A stretch of 64,000 nucleotides of DNA from NCBI RefSeq assembly GCF_003576645.1, contig NC_044929.1:2993129-3057128 (forward strand), given 5' to 3'. The notes below the pieces were generated by a model. It ran no database searches. It saw only the letters and a program-made list of their open reading frames with translations, and was not told where the DNA came from. Both the position numbers and the translations under genes were made by a program. Positions 24,563 through 37,321 of this stretch are shown here, piece after piece. The stretch's first letter is position 1. Every line of letters begins with the position of its first letter. The DNA is from Ipomoea triloba (lineage: Eukaryota; Streptophyta; Magnoliopsida; Solanales; Convolvulaceae).

Positions 24563-25337
24563 TTAGGCTATGTTTTGCAAATCTAGCTGAAAAGGTAGCT
24601 GAAAGCTGAAAAGTAGCTGAAAACTGAAAAGCTATAAGTTCGAAGCTGAAATCTTAAGAGCTGTTAAGCTAGCCTATAAGTTCGAAGCTGAAATCTTAAG
24701 AGCTGTTAAGCTAGCTTATAAGTTCGAAGCTGAAATCTTAAGAGCTGTTAAGCTAGCTGTTATGCTTAAAAGTGTTTGGTAAAATTAACTTTTTGATAAG
24801 GTTATGCTTAAAAGTGTTTGGTAAAATTAACTTTTTGATAAGTTGATGAATGTAAAAAGACTAAAAAGGACATCTTCATACAATTTAAATAATTTTAAAT
24901 TTAAATAGGTTTGTTTATATATTAAAATATAAAATAATGAAATCAATATATTTAAATAAAATATAAAGTAAGAACATATATTTGAAAATATATAAAGTAA
25001 AAAAAAATGTTTATAATTCATAAGTTTAGTTCATACAAAAATTAATGTTCAAACATAAATGTCAAACTGAAATTACTACCAAACATAATGAAAAGAAAAT
25101 GTCAAAATGGTTTTAATTGAGAGGAGGGGTAAAGGATGTCATTTATTTAAAATAATAAGGATAAAGATGAAAAAAAGTTAAAAAGCTACTAGCTTATTTT
25201 TGAAAAGCTACCGCAAGTAGCATTTCAAAATAAGCTCTTATTTTAAGCTACTAGCTTATTTTGAGAACATTACCAAACAGAGCTTATAGCTTATTAGTAG
25301 CTTAAAATAAGCTATAAGCTCTGCCAAACATAGCCTT
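24563..25337. mobile_element. Non-autonomous TIR element with 42-bp tandem units
   Basis: Left end ttaggctatgttttgcaaat and right end, read inverted, taaggctatgtttggc form TIRs. Subterminal sequence is rich in agctgaaa on the left and 'aagctactagctta' on the right. A 42-bp unit (ctataagttcgaagctgaaa...) repeats three times from 24631, 24672 and 24714. A different 42-bp unit (gttatgcttaaaagtgtttg...) repeats twice from 24759 and 24801. The termini resemble hAT-type MITEs. No transposase ORF is present. Confidence 0.65.
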
Positions 25338-25630
25338 AGTAATTACAAGAGTGTTTCTTGTGGTGTTTTGTAAGGGTCTACCCGGTTTGATATAATTATT
25401 TTATTAACATGATACAATTATGACACCAGTCATTGAGTTACTGTGATTTATATTATTCCAAATGTCTTGTCGGGTAGGGGTGTGAGGGCCCTTGGGATTG
25501 ATGATTCAACTTTTTTGGGGAAGAAAATGTAAAATTAAACATTAGGAGTACATTAATGTGTGAAACTTTGTTCCCAACAATCAATTAATGTGTTTTAATT
25601 CTTAAATAAATGATGATATAAAAATATTAA

Positions 25631-25919
25631 GGGAAAAATGGTCAAATAAACTCTCGAACTTTAACTGAAAAGTCAATTAGCCCCCTAAACTTTTTAAAGG
25701 TGCAATTACACCCATCAACAATTCATTTTGATGCAATGAAACCCAAAAACCGGTTAATGACCTTCTATCACAGGTCATTAGGGTTCCGGCCACACTCCAG
25801 CGAAATTTCAGACGAAAAATTGATCGGCGACTGGCGAACGGTTGCCGATCAGGGAGAAGTTACAGAGAATGACTAAATTTACCATTATTATACCAGGGAG
25901 GGATTAAATATGTCATTTT
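25631..25919. mobile_element. MULE-like MITE, family A copy 3
   Basis: The left end gggaaaaatggtcaaataa is followed by the family text 'aaaaaccggttaatgacc' and 'ggtcattagggttccgg'. The right end is the complement of gaaaaatgacatatttaat. It is shorter and more diverged than copies 1 and 2, and the right edge is approximate. Confidence 0.55.
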
Positions 25920-26202
25920 TCATTTTTTTTTATTTGTTCTCCAAAGTTAGAGAGAAAAACTAGAGCCCAAAGGGCAAAGTAAGTAAGGCAAATTTTTATG
26001 TGGACCATGGTGCACACAATACTGCATGGATCATGAAAAGTACATTATTTGTGTACTTAATGTATATTATACAAAATAATACTGTATATTTTTAATACTC
26101 AAATAATATATTTTTTTTCTGAACACATTATTTGTGTACTGAATCAACATTATTTATGAATAATATACTTTTTTTTTTTAAATAATGTAATTTTTCTTAG
26201 GC

Positions 26203-26400
26203 GCGGTTAATGGACCACTTAGGAGCCTGGATGATCCCCATCTAGTTGAGGCTCTAGCGGTAAAGGAAACACTATCTTGGCTCAAAGATTAAGGTTGTCA
26301 GCGAGTAAAGATCGAGTCAGATTATCTCAATGTCTGTCACCTTTTAAATAATTCAAATCCTCTGATAAATCCTACGTTGGTTGTGTTATGGAGGGATGTT
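26203..26400 (+). pseudogene. LINE-type RNase H domain fragment
   Basis: One frame reads NGPLRSLDDPHLVEALAVKE, LSWLKD, a TAA stop, then RVKIESDYLNVCHLLNN and NPTLVVLWRDV. The pattern A-KE-L-WL...IESD-LNVC matches the RNase H-like domain of plant retrotransposon polyproteins. The frame is broken by one stop and both flanks are unrelated repeat DNA. It is a different copy from the fragment at 8612-8988. Confidence 0.7.
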
Positions 26401-26429
26401 GTAAGTTGGCGACAAATTTTATTGTGGAC

Positions 26430-26900
26430 CAAAGTCCATGTAATAATATGGTCCATGAAATAAGTATAATTTTAATTACACTTCAGTTTCATTTGACAAT
26501 ATTGCTCTGTTTTTTAGCTTCATTTTCCACGCACATTAGTTTGATATACCAAAGTATCGTTTTAATTCTACTATAGTTTTATTTGACAATATACATTATT
26601 GTATGAGCTCTACTTTGTAGTTTCATTTTTCACGCACTAGTTTAATTATAATAATGCTTTAATTACACCCCACGTTCATTTGACAATATATGTTATTATA
26701 TGATTGGATTTTTGTTTCATTTTTCACACACTAATTTTATTATAACAAAAAGAATCATTTTAATTATACCACATTTTCATTTAACAATATACGTTATTGA
26801 ATGAGCTCTATTTTTTAGTTTTATTTTAATAACACTAAAGTATCATTTTAATTATACTACAATTTCATTTGACGACCATGATCCACGTAGCACTATAGAA
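26430..26900. repeat. Tandem repeat array (~90-100 bp units) with inverted flanks
   Basis: Five diverged units begin near 26462, 26553, 26651, 26751 and 26838. Each contains 'agtatcattttaatta' followed by 'tttcatttgacaatata' and, in most, 'gagctctattttttag'. The array is preceded by attgtggaccaaagtccatg and followed by gaccatgatccacgtag. It is probably the inside of a transposable element whose ends belong to the GGTGGACC-like class; that link is tentative. Confidence 0.55.
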
Positions 26901-27728
26901 CACATTGTATAACAACCGTAAGTTGCTGGCAAAGATAACAGATTCTCAGGCCTTTTCCAATAGTATAAATTTTGGTGTGGGTTTTGAGGAGTTTTTGTAG
27001 GTGTGATTAGGAAAGAGAAAGTGAGATGGAGAAAAAAGAAAAAAACAAAATATAAAACTGAAAAGGAAAAAAAAAATCACATTTACGCTGCACGCGCCCT
27101 CTGGGTGCGCTACTTGCGCGCAACGCGCTGAAGGTTGTCTTGGTTAAATAAAAATGGGCCCCACCCTCTAATAAAATCCCATGCTTGCAGGAAATGCCAA
27201 CACCTTCTCTCTCCTCTTTTATTACCCTTTCAACTCATCCCCTTTTTCTTAAACTTTGTGTAAAACCCCATTATTGGGGAGGGGCTCAGTCTGGTTTCAT
27301 AATTAGGCATTTTTCTATTTCAGGTTGCATCCAACACCTTTTTCTACTGCTTAATATATTAGTTAGTTTTGTTTCATAATCAGTTAGTTTTGTTTTTGCT
27401 TTCAAAAATGTACTTTCAATTTATATATAATTGTACACAAATAATATATATATATTTTTTATTTGTGAAGCTATCCATCCAATAACCAAGTAGCTAACCA
27501 TCAGGGATTCAGGGGTTCGGAACAGTTCTTTGCCGCCGTTTTGCCACGTCATCTACCCGACAATTTATATATTTCCAGAGAAAATTTTCAATCCTTCCCA
27601 AACAGATTCATCTGAAACCCTAGCTTTCAATTTCTCCTTCTATCTCTCTATATATTTTGTACGTAGATTTATACAACTACGGATTATTACATACGTACAT
27701 ATATTTATCTAAGAGAGTATAGAGGGAA
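26901..27728. promoter_or_regulatory. Upstream region of the sphingoid-base hydroxylase gene
   Basis: No coding region is visible. A short GC-rich patch at 27085-27135 (cgcgccc and gcgcgcaacgcgc) contrasts with the AT-rich flanks. A TATA-like tctatatattttg at about 27645 and pyrimidine-rich leader precede the ATG at 27729. The exact promoter is inferred. Confidence 0.35.
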
Positions 27729-29635
27729 ATGGATGTTTCAGATGAACTGTTGGGGACGTTTGTGCCGATAGTGGTGTATTGGCTCTATTCAGGGATATAT
27801 TCAATCCTGGGAGGTTTGCATAATTACAGGCTGCATTCCAAGAAGGAAGAAGATGAGAAGAATTTGGTTTCCAAGGCGGATGTTGTGAAAGGTGTTGTTC
27901 TCCAGCAGGCGGTGCAGGCAATTGTTGCCACCATCCTCTTCGCGGTATGATTTTATAATTATCCATGTTATAATTTTTATTTTTTTAGAATAAATTTTTT
28001 GAATTTTGATCTATGATTTTCCGCTAGATAAAAGGCTTTTAAGTTAATGAGCTTAAGGATCATTAATAGCTTCATTTAGCTGGACTTAGTTTAGTTGTAT
28101 TTGTTTGTTGGATCTTAAATTTATCTAAAAGTTTTTATAAACTGGACTGGATTCCATATGTGGTTGGAATTTGCTGGAATAAGTATAACTAATTGGTGCA
28201 GGTTTGAAAGTTCCTAGTCCTTAGATTGGAGAAATTTGGTTTTATATGGGGAATAATGAATATAGTAGCACCTTTAGGAATTTAAGCAAGGGGAATTAGC
28301 GCAATCAATCTTGTGTGGCTTACACTCTTTTATTGGTTTTCATTTCTATAAATTGAGTACTCATGTATTTTGTGGCGCTTGCTAAGACAAGGAGGTCTAA
28401 ATAGACGTTGCTCTAGCTGAATAATTTTAAGGGTAGTGGTCTGTTCTAATACCGGTTTGGTGCCCCTCAGTTTTGTACTTATATAGACCAATCAGTTCTT
28501 TATTTATGACATGCTTGGAAGTCAACCTCTAAACTGCCTCACTGATCATTGTTGTATTCATTTATTTTTTATTCTGCTTTGTTTAATAATTGTAAAGGAG
28601 TTGGCATTTTGATTTACTGCACAATGGTACCAGGTGCCCAGGTGGGTTCTTTGCAAAATCTTTGAACAACATTTTTTGGTCTACCAATCAGTTAGTGTCT
28701 CCGTGTGCCCGTGTCAGTGTTGTTTACTTGTTTCATTTATGTTATGAGCAATATACTAGCAGAAGGCTCATGGGGAGAATTAAATGAAGAAATAGAAGCC
28801 ATGTACTAGACCTCTTCTTTATTGGGACTAAGATTTAGTTGAGTTGACTGAGTTTTTATTTTATTCCTTTTTCTGCCACCTTGGTACTATATATAAAATT
28901 TCTTTATCCAAAATAGTTATTTAATATTGAAAATGAATGCTTATTATGAGCTTGTGTTCCCTTGTGCTTGACAATTCTAAAGCTAATATTACTCCTTTTG
29001 TGGTCATCTGTTTTTCATATGTTCTCTCATGTGAGGATATGATCTTTTTTGTTCTCATGTCTATACATTGACTTTTTGAGCAGGTCACTGGAAATGATGG
29101 TGAGGTTGCTATAAACCAGGAATCACTTCTTGTTCTTGCAAGGCAATTTATTATTGCAATGGTGGTATTAGATACTTGGCAGTATTTTATGCACAGGTAC
29201 ATGCATCAAAACAAGTTTTTGTACCGGCACATCCATTCTCAACATCACCGGCTTGTTGTCCCGTATGCTTTTGGAGCTTTATACAATCATCCTCTTGAGG
29301 GTCTGATTCTTGATACCATTGGCGGTGCTCTGTCTTTCCTTGCTTCGGGCATGTCTCCTCGAGCTTCAATCTTCTTTTTCTCCTTTGCTACTATAAAGAC
29401 AGTTGATGATCATTGTGGTCTATGGCTGCCGGGGAACCTTTTCCATATCTTCTTTAAGAATAATTCTGCATACCATGACATCCATCACCAGCTTTATGGA
29501 AGCAAATACAACTTTTCACAACCTTTCTTTGTGACATGGGATAGAATACTTGGTACTTATATGCCTTACGAACTACAACCAAGAGCAGATGGGGGTTTGG
29601 AAGCTAGGCCTACTAAAGATTGCAAGGACTATTGA
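27729..29635 (+). CDS. Sphingoid base C4-hydroxylase (sphinganine C4-monooxygenase)
   Basis: Two exons, 27729-27944 and 29084-29635, join in phase to 255 residues. This is a fatty acid hydroxylase superfamily membrane protein of the ER that adds the C4 hydroxyl to dihydrosphingosine, giving phytosphingosine bases (family knowledge: plant SBH1/SBH2, yeast SUR2). Hydrophobic segments near residues 10-30, 55-75 and 85-105 fit membrane helices. The di-iron histidine boxes are visible: HRYMH (109-113), HSQHH (123-127) and YHDIHHQ (202-208). The block YAFGALYNHPLEG is also typical. The single intron is 1.1 kb. The C-terminal charge pattern (PTKDCKDY) is unremarkable. Length matches plant homologues of about 260 residues. 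Confidence 0.95.
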
Positions 29636-30211
29636 CAATACATACTTGGTTGTTCTTACAGAGTATGTGCCATTTTAATTCTCTCTTTTTTCTTTCCTCT
29701 TTCAAATGCTCAAAAACATGTAATTTGTGTATATCTACATGTTTGCATATATTGTTAAATGATTAGTTGCTTTAGTTCATACATGTGTTTAAGATTAATT
29801 AATGAATTTAGTATAAACCTTAGCATTTGATTTTCTGCTCCCCTCCTTAATCTTGACTTCTTATTTCCCACTTGTGGAAAAAATGGGAATACACAAGCTA
29901 GTGGTAAAATCCGTTGTGTTATTTGACTATTTGTAATAGCTCAATATGGATTAACACTGGAATTATGAGGCCTGCTTATTCTCTTTTCCGTCTGGCTTAG
30001 TTAAAATTTCATCACTTTGGAGTAATTTTCTTTGTTGCAACTTATAGAAGATATGGAGTAATGATCAGCCAAGTAGTAGACACGGAAGTGTGAACTTAAG
30101 ATCTAAGGTAGTAAATATTTGGCACAACTTGCTTTATTTAGAATTTAGAAATAAGATGGAAAAGCATCTTGATCCCTAAATGAGCTACTAATTATTATGC
30201 AGATACTAATG
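29636..30211. other. 3' flank of the hydroxylase gene
   Basis: This is probably 3'UTR followed by AT-rich intergenic DNA. No gene is visible up to the solo LTR. Confidence 0.4.
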
Positions 30212-30216
30212 ATATC

Positions 30217-30479
30217 TGTTGAAATTGAGGGATTGAAAGACCTGGCGGGTGGGAATAACCACCACCCGCCAGTTAGGCGGAAGCAAAGTATGTGAGAAAA
30301 CCAGAGAATAATAGAATGTATGAATATATTATAATGAAAGAGTACAAGAGTACAAGAGTTGTTCTCTATGCCTCTATATATACTAAACTAGATACCAAAT
30401 CTACCATAATAGGAATAGGAAACCCTAATAGGAATAGGAAACTAAGTCCAGCCCACTAGGAGTTTCCTAATATTCAACA
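30217..30479. mobile_element. Solo LTR (263 bp) with 5-bp target duplication
   Basis: The element begins TGTTGAAATT and ends ATTCAACA, a perfect TGTTGA/TCAACA inverted terminus. Both sides carry atatc (30212-30216 and 30480-30484). Internal text includes a short inverted block around 'cctggcgggtgg...ccacccgccag' and the direct repeat 'gagtacaagagtacaagag'. The size and termini suit a copia or TRIM-type LTR left after unequal recombination. Confidence 0.85.
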
Positions 30480-30484
30480 ATATC

Positions 30485-33400
30485 CTTGAGTTACAGCAAA
30501 AGGTAGCAAATTTTGTCTGCGACTAAGATGCTCATTTCATATTAAAAATGTTAATCCCCTGTAAAATAAATTTGGCCTTAAATGAGTGTTTTTACAATTT
30601 TGCCTAAATATCACCCAAAATTAGGATTTCTAATGGAAGTTAATGACCGGAGGTCAGATTTGCTAATCTGCTACATTCTGGTGTCACTTGGATAAAATTT
30701 GCATCTCCCTGATAATTAGGGACCAATTTGGCTATTCACACATAACTTAGGGACCATTAATGCTTTCTCCCTTTAAATAATTAACTTATTAGTCGCTGTA
30801 CTCAATGGACAGCTTATTTATGACATAAAATGCTTATTGCTTCTTCAAATAAGTTATAAATGTTTAGTGCAGTTCATTTAAGTTATAAGTTGTGAAAGTA
30901 AGCCTAAGCTATATCTGCACCAAATCTGGTTCAAAACTTATTCACTTAGCTTCCTTCATGTCATCATGTGTACCTTCTGGAAATCTATACATCTTAGTAG
31001 AGTTTGAATTTCCTTGAAAATATGACATCTAACTGATAAGATCCTTTACATGTTTTCCTCTTATTTGGCCGGATGTTGGTTAGTTGTCACTTGTCAGCTG
31101 TCACATTTCACCTTCCCCATCAAACCAACTGTATAGCTGTAATGGCCAGTATGTCAATGAAAGACCAATCTCATTCATCTAGTATTGCTTTGAAAAACAA
31201 ATGTGCTTGCCTTATAAATATGTTTGTCCTACAAAGTGAGGGAATATGATTCTTTCTTGTGATGTGGATCATGTTTTTGTATAGCAAATAAATTATTGGC
31301 AGAGCAAGTTTGCCTGACAAGTTTTATTTTCTTTTGACATTATATATTTATATGACAGGCAATGCATGTATAATCTTATAGATAGCATCTCTGGTTATTG
31401 CCGGTGGATCCACCTGGTGTAGGCCCCCCGCGATTTACAGAATGCCACGCATTGTACCATTATAGATTCAGCAGCCTAAATCCAAATCCAGATAACAATT
31501 GACGAATTGGGAATACCACCAAACCCAGCATGTCAACGTAGAAGAAGAGACGTCGATGGAACTTTATAGGAGATGCCGAAATGAAGAGATCTGTGAGCCG
31601 GCTCTCTGCTCTTTTTCTTCTGTTTGAGGGATGGGATTATGGGAACAGTGTACAGAAAGAAAGGTATGTTGTTGGGGGATTGGAACAGTATACAGAAGGG
31701 TCCTTTTTCTCTCTTTTGTTATCTCAGAAAAATGAAAATTGGAAGAAGATATGATTTATTATGATTATATTCTATTATGGAAAGCTATGTTGATTGCACA
31801 AATACACACTTCAATATATTGTGATGTATGAGTTGTTATGTTGATAGTGTCTCATACTACAAAAGCTCCTTCGTGTCTGTCAGCCTTTGGTTCCTAATAA
31901 TTTTTTTCACCCATCAAATAATGAAATCAATCTTTTCCAATAAATTTTTTTTCATTAAGTTTAAATTACAATCGTCAATGCCAAGCACCTTGTATTCAAA
32001 AAAAATTACAACCGTCAAACGGTTCTGTTTTTGTTTTGTATTTTTTCCTTTAAAAAAAACTCAAGTGATCTCAACTTCGAATCTCACCCTCATGTATATA
32101 CAAGGGATCCAATTCAAATTATACAAGGGATCCAATTCAAATCTTCTATCCTCCAATCAATACCTTTAAGTTTAGTGACAAACTAACAATTCTAGGAGTT
32201 TAGTTCACGAAAAATATTTGAAGGGAAATGAGAGTGAAATTCCATTATTTGATCAGCGAGAGAGAAGTTATGAGAATATTAATTATGGAGTACATTGTTT
32301 GGTTGGATTTGTGATTGTACTGAATAATGAGTATAAAGACATATATGTCCCTATACAACAACAACACTAATAATTTTTTTTCAGAAAAAAGTAATAATAA
32401 TTTATGAATTAAAATATTAGAGAATAGAGATTAGCTTCAGTGTTTCTTCAAAAAAAAAAAGAAGAAGAAGATTAGTTTCAGTGCTTCACTGCTTCTAGCC
32501 GCCCTTCCGCCGTCTGCGACTGCTTCCCTGCTCCTCCGTCGGCGCCTGCTGCCCAGCTCCGTCATCCGGAGATTCTCGACGAAGGTACTCATTCTACTCA
32601 CAGCTCCTCTCCTTGATTTCTAGCTTGAATAGGTTGAATATTGATTTCTAGCTTGAACATTGATTGTTTGAAGGAGTAGAAGCCTTGATTCCCTTGAAGG
32701 CTAGGTCAATTTCTAGCCTTGAATCCTTGATTCCCTGTTTCCCTTGCATTCTAGGTTAATTTGCCTTTGCCATTTCCAGAATTTATGCCTCTGAAGCACA
32801 AGGGTAAAATAGTTCTACAATCTCACTTTTTGTTCCCAACTGACACGGAAAATAAAATTCCAATGAACCAAACATAAGAAAAGAACATTTTCGTTGGAAA
32901 AGCTATTCCTGCCAATCAAACATGCCTAAGTCCAGGGACTTTTTTTATTTTATTTTATTTTATTTTTTATTGTGGTGCTGTACCAGTATGGCAGTACCAC
33001 TGTGCCTAAAGAGCTTAAACCCATAAACCCTTCCGGTCCAACCTCGTTCGATTCCTGCCTTCTTTCCTCCCTCGACCCACTGCTCTTCCTTACAGTAACG
33101 AAGCCTGCTGCATTATATGCTATTATGCTTAATTCGAAAATCGAAATCGCTGGTGTATTGAGTTACTGCGGTGCGGCGTGCTGACATTTATCGCTTTCTT
33201 TATATTATTTCGCCCCATTCGATTGGTTCACCCTTAAAGACAGCTCAACTGAGGTAAAATTTTTCATGCTTTTTGTAAAAAGAAGTTAACTTGGTATTGA
33301 TTTAGATTTGACTGTAAAGTTTTTTTTCTTTAATCAAATTTTGAGGTTTTATTCTAAATTTTTAAAAAATGTAATCTGGGTAAAAAATATATGATTGTGG

Positions 33401-34096
33401 TTTCTTCTCTATGTTGTTTGTGAGTTTTCCCTATAGCTGATTCCTGTGTGTGTTGCATTCCATTAATTTTTATTTATTTATTTTCCTTTTACTACGGAGA
33501 TAAATTCATAAAAAATGTACTTTGGGTGGTAGAGATGGTATGAACGTGACTTGGATTTGCCACTCAAATTAATGGCCAAAATGAAAAAATGCAGTCTGTG
33601 ACATGAGATAGAACAAATGAAAAGAAAGAAACTAATGGGAGTGTATGAAACTATGACTACGTGCAAAGATGGTTGAATCTCCTTCATAGTCAAGTCCAAG
33701 ACAAAGCTCCCCGAACTTAATTGGGTCGGCATGCCTAACTCGGTCATACCTTAGCGTCTAAGGCAACAACCCTTGACTCTATTGTCGACCCCTACGTATT
33801 TTATGGCAAGCTTGCTGGTTGACCCGTTCATTCATTGGGTTTAACATGGTCACACAATCCATGCGTGACATTTGTTTGTTTAGTGTAATCATAGACTTTT
33901 TGGTTCTTGAATATTGAGAATTCACTATACCCATTCATTAAGTACAAACATCATTTATTGATCACCTGAACAAGCTGTCTGTGTTGTTGTTAACCTCACT
34001 TATTGGCACATAGTTTCACCTATCTTTGTCCCATCATCATATTGTTGCAGCACTTTAAAAGTCTCATAACCTTTTTCTGGTTTTACTTGTAGTACA
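30485..34096. other. Long intergenic region, no gene supported
   Basis: This stretch is AT-rich. At 32106-32148 a 22-bp unit (tacaagggatccaattcaaat) is doubled. At about 32485-32585 lies a GC-rich patch with CCGCC-type text followed by a splice-donor-like gaag|gtactc. It could be a leader or a captured exon fragment, but no downstream exon is seen. Around 33180-33256 is plausible 5' leader for the PPR gene, followed by a donor-like gag|gtaaaat. An (AT)n run sits at 34225-34248, inside the first PPR intron. Confidence 0.4.
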
Positions 34097-36658
34097 ATGA
34101 ATTATTCAAAATCTACAAAGCATTGGAGTGCAGTCGCAGTGTTTGCAAAGCGATTTTACTGTGGGTACTAGTTTATCATAATTATTACTTTTGGCTTCAT
34201 CTTATATTCTTCTGTAGTATATGCATATATATATATATATATATATATGTTTAATTGAGAATGTTCCCACTGCAGTAAGCACTATGTTGAAATTCCGGTG
34301 GATGCCCTCATCGTCAAAACTGGGTTTGATCCACAAATATCTAGGTTCAACTACCAGCTGAAGAATTTAGTTAGAAGCAATCAGATGGCTCAGGCCCAAG
34401 AACTTTATGAACACATGCCTTCTAGAAATACTTGCACAGTGAATATGATGATTTCAGGTTATGTGAATTCTGGTAATCTTTCTCGTGCTAGTGAGATGTT
34501 TGATAGTATGGATGAACGTACAGAAGTGTCATGGACAATAATGATTGGTGCATACTCGCATAATAAGCAGCCCAAGGAAGCTTTCACTCTCTATGCTGAG
34601 ATGTGTAGAGCGGGGATGAAGCCAGATTATATCACCTTTGCAACACTATTATCTGGTTGTGATGACACATCAACTGCTAAAGAAGCACTTCAGATTCATG
34701 CCCATATCATTAAGTTGGGGTTCAATTCAATCTCCATGGTTGGCAATAGCTTGATGGATTCTTACTGCAAATGCCAACGCCTTGATCTAGCCCTTCAACT
34801 CTTCAATGAAATCACAACAAAAGATTCAGTGAGCTTCAATGCAATGATAACAGGATACTCAAAACATGGTTCAAATGAAGAAGCACTAAAGCTATTTCAA
34901 GAAATGCAACATTTGGGTCTGAAGCCTTCAGATTTCACTTTTGCAGCAGTGCTAGGTGCTATTGTTGGATTAGATGATGCTACATTTGGGAAACAACTTC
35001 ATGGACTTGCCATCAAGACCAGCTATGTTCGGAATGTATTTGTAGGCAATGCTTTACTTGATTTTTACTCTAAACATGACAATTTAGATGATGCAAATAA
35101 ACTCTTTGGTGAAATGCCTGAGTTGGATGGTGTTTCATACAATATTATAATTACAGGATTTGCATGGGGTGGTCAGTATGAAAAATCGTTCACTCTCTTC
35201 CGTAAATTAAATAGCACTACATTTGACAGAAGACAGTTTCCTTTTGCAACTATGCTGAGCATTGCTGCAACTACTCAGAATTTAGAAATGGGAAGGCAAA
35301 TCCATGCACAAGGAATAGTGACAAAAGCAGATTCAGAGGTACAAGTGGGGAATGCTCTAGTTGACATGTACGCGAAATGTGACAGATTAGAGGAAACAAA
35401 TGCCATTTTTGCAAATCTGGCTCACAGTTCTGTTTCATGGACAGCCATAATCTCAGTATATGTCCAAAAGGGTCTTTTTGAGGAAGCCCTCAAAGTGTTC
35501 AAGGAGATGTCTAGAGAAAATGTTCATGGTGACCAGGCCACTTTTGCAAGTCTACTAAAAGCTTCAGCAAACTTGGCTTCAGTTGCACTAGGGAGGCAGT
35601 TACACTCATATGTCGTCAGATTAGGATTGATGTCAAATGTTTTCTCAGGTAGTGCACTTCTGGACATGTATGCAAAATGCGGGTCTATAAAAGATGCAAA
35701 AAAGATTTTCAAAGAGATGCCTGATAGAAATATAGTCTCCTGGAATGCAATGTTCTCAGCACATGCTCAAAATGGTGATGGCGAAGCTACCCTGAGGTCC
35801 TTTGAGGAGATGATTGAATCAGGTCTTCATCCTGATTCCGTTAGTTTTCTCTGTGTCTTAACTGCCTGCAGTCACCATGGGCTTGTTGAAGCTGCACAAG
35901 AGTATTTCAGTTCCATGACTCAAGTATATAATTTGGACCCAAAGAGAGAACACTATACCACCATGGTTGATGTTCTGTGCAGAAAGGGAAGATTTGATGA
36001 GGCAGAAAAATTAATTACCGAAATGCCGTATGAGCCAGATGAGATCCTGTGGTCATCAGTTTTGAACTCATGCAGAATTCATAAGAATCAGGAGCTTGCT
36101 CAAAAAGCCGCCGAGCAACTATTCAAGATGGACATATTAAGAGATGCTGCTGCTTATGTCAATATGTCTAACATCTATGCAGAGGCTGGCCAATGGCACA
36201 ATGTAGCATCAGTGAAAAAGGCTATGAGGGAAAGGGGAATTAAGAAAGTAGCAGCATATAGCTGGGTTGAAATTGGCCATATAGTTCATAAATTTACTGC
36301 AAATGATAGGGCCCACCCACAGATTGAGGTGATTAGAAGGAAAATTGATTCATTGGGGAAGCAGATGGAAAAGGAAGGGTACAAGCCAGACACTAGTTGT
36401 GCCATTCACGATGTAGATGAAGATATTAAAGTAGAATCACTTAAATATCACAGTGAAAGATTAGCTATTGCTTTTGCTTTGATTAGTACTCCAGAAGGGT
36501 CACCTATTGTAGTGATGAAAAACTTGCGAGCTTGTATAGACTGTCATGCAGCCATCAAAATAATTTCGAGAATCGTTGGGAGGGAGATTATTGTTCGAGA
36601 TTCAAGTAGATTCCATCATTTTAGAGATGGATCGTGTTCATGTGGAGACTACTGGTGA
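34097..36658 (+). CDS. DYW-class pentatricopeptide repeat protein
   Basis: I read two exons, 34097-34164 and 34276-36658, giving 816 residues. The long frame has no ATG at its conserved N-terminus (VDALIVKTGFDPQ), only GTG at 34298. A 68-base exon supplies ATG and MNYSKSTKHWSAVAVFAKRF and joins through a GT-AG intron in the right phase. That N-terminus is basic and hydroxylated, as organelle targeting peptides are. The body is PLS-type PPR repeats (VSWTIMIGAYSHN, NALVDMYAKC, SWNAMFSAHAQNGDGEATL). It ends in E and E+ motifs and a complete DYW domain: the zinc and deaminase signature HSERLAIAF with CIDCH, and terminal CSCGDYW. The family edits C to U in mitochondrial or plastid RNA; the target site cannot be read from here. 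Confidence 0.93.
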
Positions 36659-37321
36659 CTTAATAATTGGTAAATGAGTGAATCCTTCATTTGCTTGGAG
36701 CTGTTAGATTATGCGGCAGTGCTCATATGAATTTCAACTCTACAGCCATGTTATGCTATCCATGAGGCTGTGATACCTTTGCAACTCTAAAACGTCTATT
36801 ACATTTGTACAATCTGTGCCTGCCCCTTGGAAGAAATGATTGGCGATACTGAAATGATAGTTTGGTACTCTGCTGTAAGTATCTTCCCTTATAAATGTGC
36901 CTTGTTTAGGATGTTGTTTGAATATATGATTAAGTTTGTGGAAACTAGTTGCTGGTCTTTTGCAGAATATGGTGAATGGAGCAACAGTGAACAAACATTC
37001 TGCTTTTACCCTTTTAGTTCGGCAGTATAACTGCTTACTTGTTATTTATTCTTTCTAGCCTGATAATCTTTGCTAAATGTCAGACGTGCTCAATGCATAG
37101 GTGTCTCCACTGGTTTGCTTTTCCTCATTGATGATTTCTTATAGGTGTCTCCACTGGTTTGCTTTTCCACATTGATGATTTCTTTTAACATCTAGGTTTA
37201 TGCAACTTGATTGAACACAATGAGGTTTGTGGTAATATTCTTTTGTTCATCCCAGTTATGTCAGCATACTACGCCCATTCAGCAGCACACCAAACTTGTG
37301 TTTGCTTGCAGCCAGAGGCAC
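36659..37321. other. 3' flank of the PPR gene with a 44-bp tandem duplication
   Basis: A 44-bp unit (ataggtgtctccactggttt...gatgatttctt) lies at 37097-37140 and again at 37141-37184 with one difference. The rest is probably 3'UTR and AT-rich flank. No further gene is seen. Confidence 0.6.

Noticed and set aside
26203..26400. Host RNase H gene
   Set aside because: An in-frame TAA, truncated ends and repeat flanks show a retrotransposon remnant.
34298..34300. GTG as the start of the PPR gene
   Set aside because: A nuclear plant gene should use ATG; the upstream exon with ATG at 34097 joins in phase.
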